From Cytophagales bacterium (GTDB lineage: Bacteria > Bacteroidota > Bacteroidia > Cytophagales > Bernardetiaceae), in the NCBI GenBank assembly GCA_013299045.1, contig JAAFJX010000021.1:1-64000 (forward strand): a stretch of DNA of 64,000 nt. Direction: 5' to 3'. The notes beneath the pieces are model-generated. The model was not told where the DNA came from. It did not search any database and saw nothing but the letters and a program-made list of their open reading frames with translations. Below are positions 63,064 through 64,000 of the stretch, piece by piece (within the stretch, counting starts at the first letter, position 1; every line of letters starts with the position of its first letter). Made by a program: the position numbers and the translations under genes.

Positions 63064-64000
63064 CTAACGATTAATGCGCTTATATCTACCGCGTGTTTTA
63101 TAGTACTTTTTTGGGGCTTTACGCTTATGTATGCCCTTGTTACCGAATGGGTTAGGACGTGATGGGTGATATACCTTGCGGCGCGTGAGGCCACCACCTC
63201 CTACGCCTTTCTTGCCCGCATAGGTAACGGTAGGAATCTGTTTGAACTTAATACCCAGCATGATTTCGTTGCCGCCACCAGCCACGCCGCTCAAATCCGA
63301 TACGGCAAAATCGCGTGCATAACCAAATCTAAACTGGCGCGTATTGATGCCAACAGAGGCGACAGCACCATACTTTTCGCGATAAGCCACAGCACCCCAA
63401 ACTAAATTGGCATAAGACATAAGCACACCGCCCTCAAACTGCCAAGGGGTATTTAAACTTTTGCGCACCATGACCATAGGCTCTATGCGCGTGTAGCCGT
63501 CTGGAAGCGTCCAGATGTACTTGCTGCTTAGCATGAGGTGCTGCGTCAAGTTAATGTTATTTTCGGCAGCGTCAAGCGCTGTAAGGGAGGGATTAATCAG
63601 TTGCGGCAGTACGGCAGATACCTGAAAAACATTTCGGTAGATATAATTAACACCAAAGTTTGCCTCAAAAGATGTGAAATTGCCTGTATTATTGACAATA
63701 TTGGGGTCGTTGGGGTGCAGCACAAACAGTTTGTTCATATCTATACGGTTATACAGAAAACCACCCGAAAAACCCAAGGATAATTTAGAGCTATTCTCAT
63801 AAGGCCCAAAGATATGATGGGCGTAGGTAGCCATGAGTTTTGTTTGAGAACTGACCTTGATAAAGTCCTGCGAAATATTTAAGCCAAAGCCGCTGCGGTA
63901 CTCATAGAACGGAATATCAATAGTAGCGAGCATGGTAGTAGGTGCACCGTCTAAGCCTGCCCATTGATTGCGATAGGTAAAATTGGCAGAACCATAATCA
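63064..64000 (-). CDS. PorP/SprF family membrane protein, partial (5' end outside window)
   Basis: The frame is open through the window's right edge, and upstream codons give YRNQWAGLDGAPTTM, the usual N-terminal pattern of PorP/SprF proteins, so this lacks only the extreme N-terminus and signal. The rest is a beta-barrel with YEYRSGFGLNI, SLGFSGGFLYNRIDMNKL, GVNYIYRNVFQVSAVLPQLINPS and FRFGYARDFAVSDLSGVAGGGNEIMLGIKF. PorP/SprF proteins help assemble type IX secretion or gliding machinery, often beside a large surface protein gene. After the barrel a ~50-residue basic tail rich in Lys, Arg and Gly is unusual for the family. Confidence 0.88.
   Translation of the reverse strand, partial: DYGSANFTYRNQWAGLDGAPTTMLATIDIPFYEYRSGFGLNISQDFIKVSSQTKLMATYAHHIFGPYENSSKLSLGFSGGFLYNRIDMNKLFVLHPNDPNIVNNTGNFTSFEANFGVNYIYRNVFQVSAVLPQLINPSLTALDAAENNINLTQHLMLSSKYIWTLPDGYTRIEPMVMVRKSLNTPWQFEGGVLMSYANLVWGAVAYREKYGAVASVGINTRQFRFGYARDFAVSDLSGVAGGGNEIMLGIKFKQIPTVTYAGKKGVGGGGLTRRKVYHPSRPNPFGNKGIHKRKAPKKYYKTRGRYKRINR

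Overview
The window comes from a member of the Bacteroidota, most likely the Cytophagales or a neighbouring lineage. The evidence is a PorP/SprF-type protein of the type IX secretion/gliding family, a GLPGLI protein beside a TonB-receptor-like barrel, a Bacteroidota-type putative porin, promoters of the TAnnTTTG (-7) type, and almost no Shine-Dalgarno sequences. I cannot name the genus. Most of the DNA is chromosomal housekeeping sequence; no transposase, integrase, rRNA or CRISPR array was found.

Layout. 1-6.5 kb: the 3' end of a CHAT-domain gene, a DUF445 membrane protein, transketolase N-terminal subunit with rsmH, a redoxin, a DnaQ-type exonuclease and a TetR-like regulator. 6.6-20 kb: cphA, an acyltransferase, a porin, fRMsr, atpA, recJ with a VTT membrane protein, and pckA. 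20-31 kb is the most accessory part: a soluble protease joining an HSP100-like AAA+ module to an FtsH-type M41 peptidase, a 1.1-kb gene-free stretch full of repeats, a very large actin/Hsp70-fold ATPase of unknown role, a lipocalin-like/barrel protein, a DUF5908 protein, DUF2252 and a class II DnaJ. 31-45 kb: a VWA-like secreted protein, an alpha-oxoamine synthase (BioF-like), tRNA-Val, a class V aminotransferase, GLPGLI plus outer-membrane barrel, ferritin, an eCIS-core (DUF4157) protein and an M20 peptidase. 45-64 kb: a GT39/TPR membrane protein, sufB, two tandem 7TM-SpoIIE phosphatases followed by a Crp/Fnr regulator, a DHFR-like reductase, an MFS transporter, rsgA, nuoM, a VanX-like dipeptidase, kdsD, an MDR oxidoreductase, truB and a porP/sprF gene that runs off the window.

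Non-genic structure. A family of short interspersed elements occurs at least eight times (full length about 460 bp, with 16-bp terminal inverted repeats ending TAGTC..CTTAAAA and an internal hairpin). Several copies lie at gene 3' ends and two appear to supply the stop codon. One copy is interrupted by a 501-bp segment with its own inverted-repeat ends, which holds an 11-bp tandem repeat and a GC-rich foldable block. The two tandem phosphatase genes share a 925-bp tract differing at one base, although their sensor halves have diverged; this points to recent gene conversion or partial duplication.

Gene order. Several genes that usually sit in conserved operons (atpA, nuoM, sufB, rsmH, transketolase N-half, cphA) stand without their usual partners, so the chromosome appears strongly rearranged. 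The proteins with the best claim to new biology are the HSP100-M41 protease, the 1157-residue actin-like ATPase and the eCIS-core protein.
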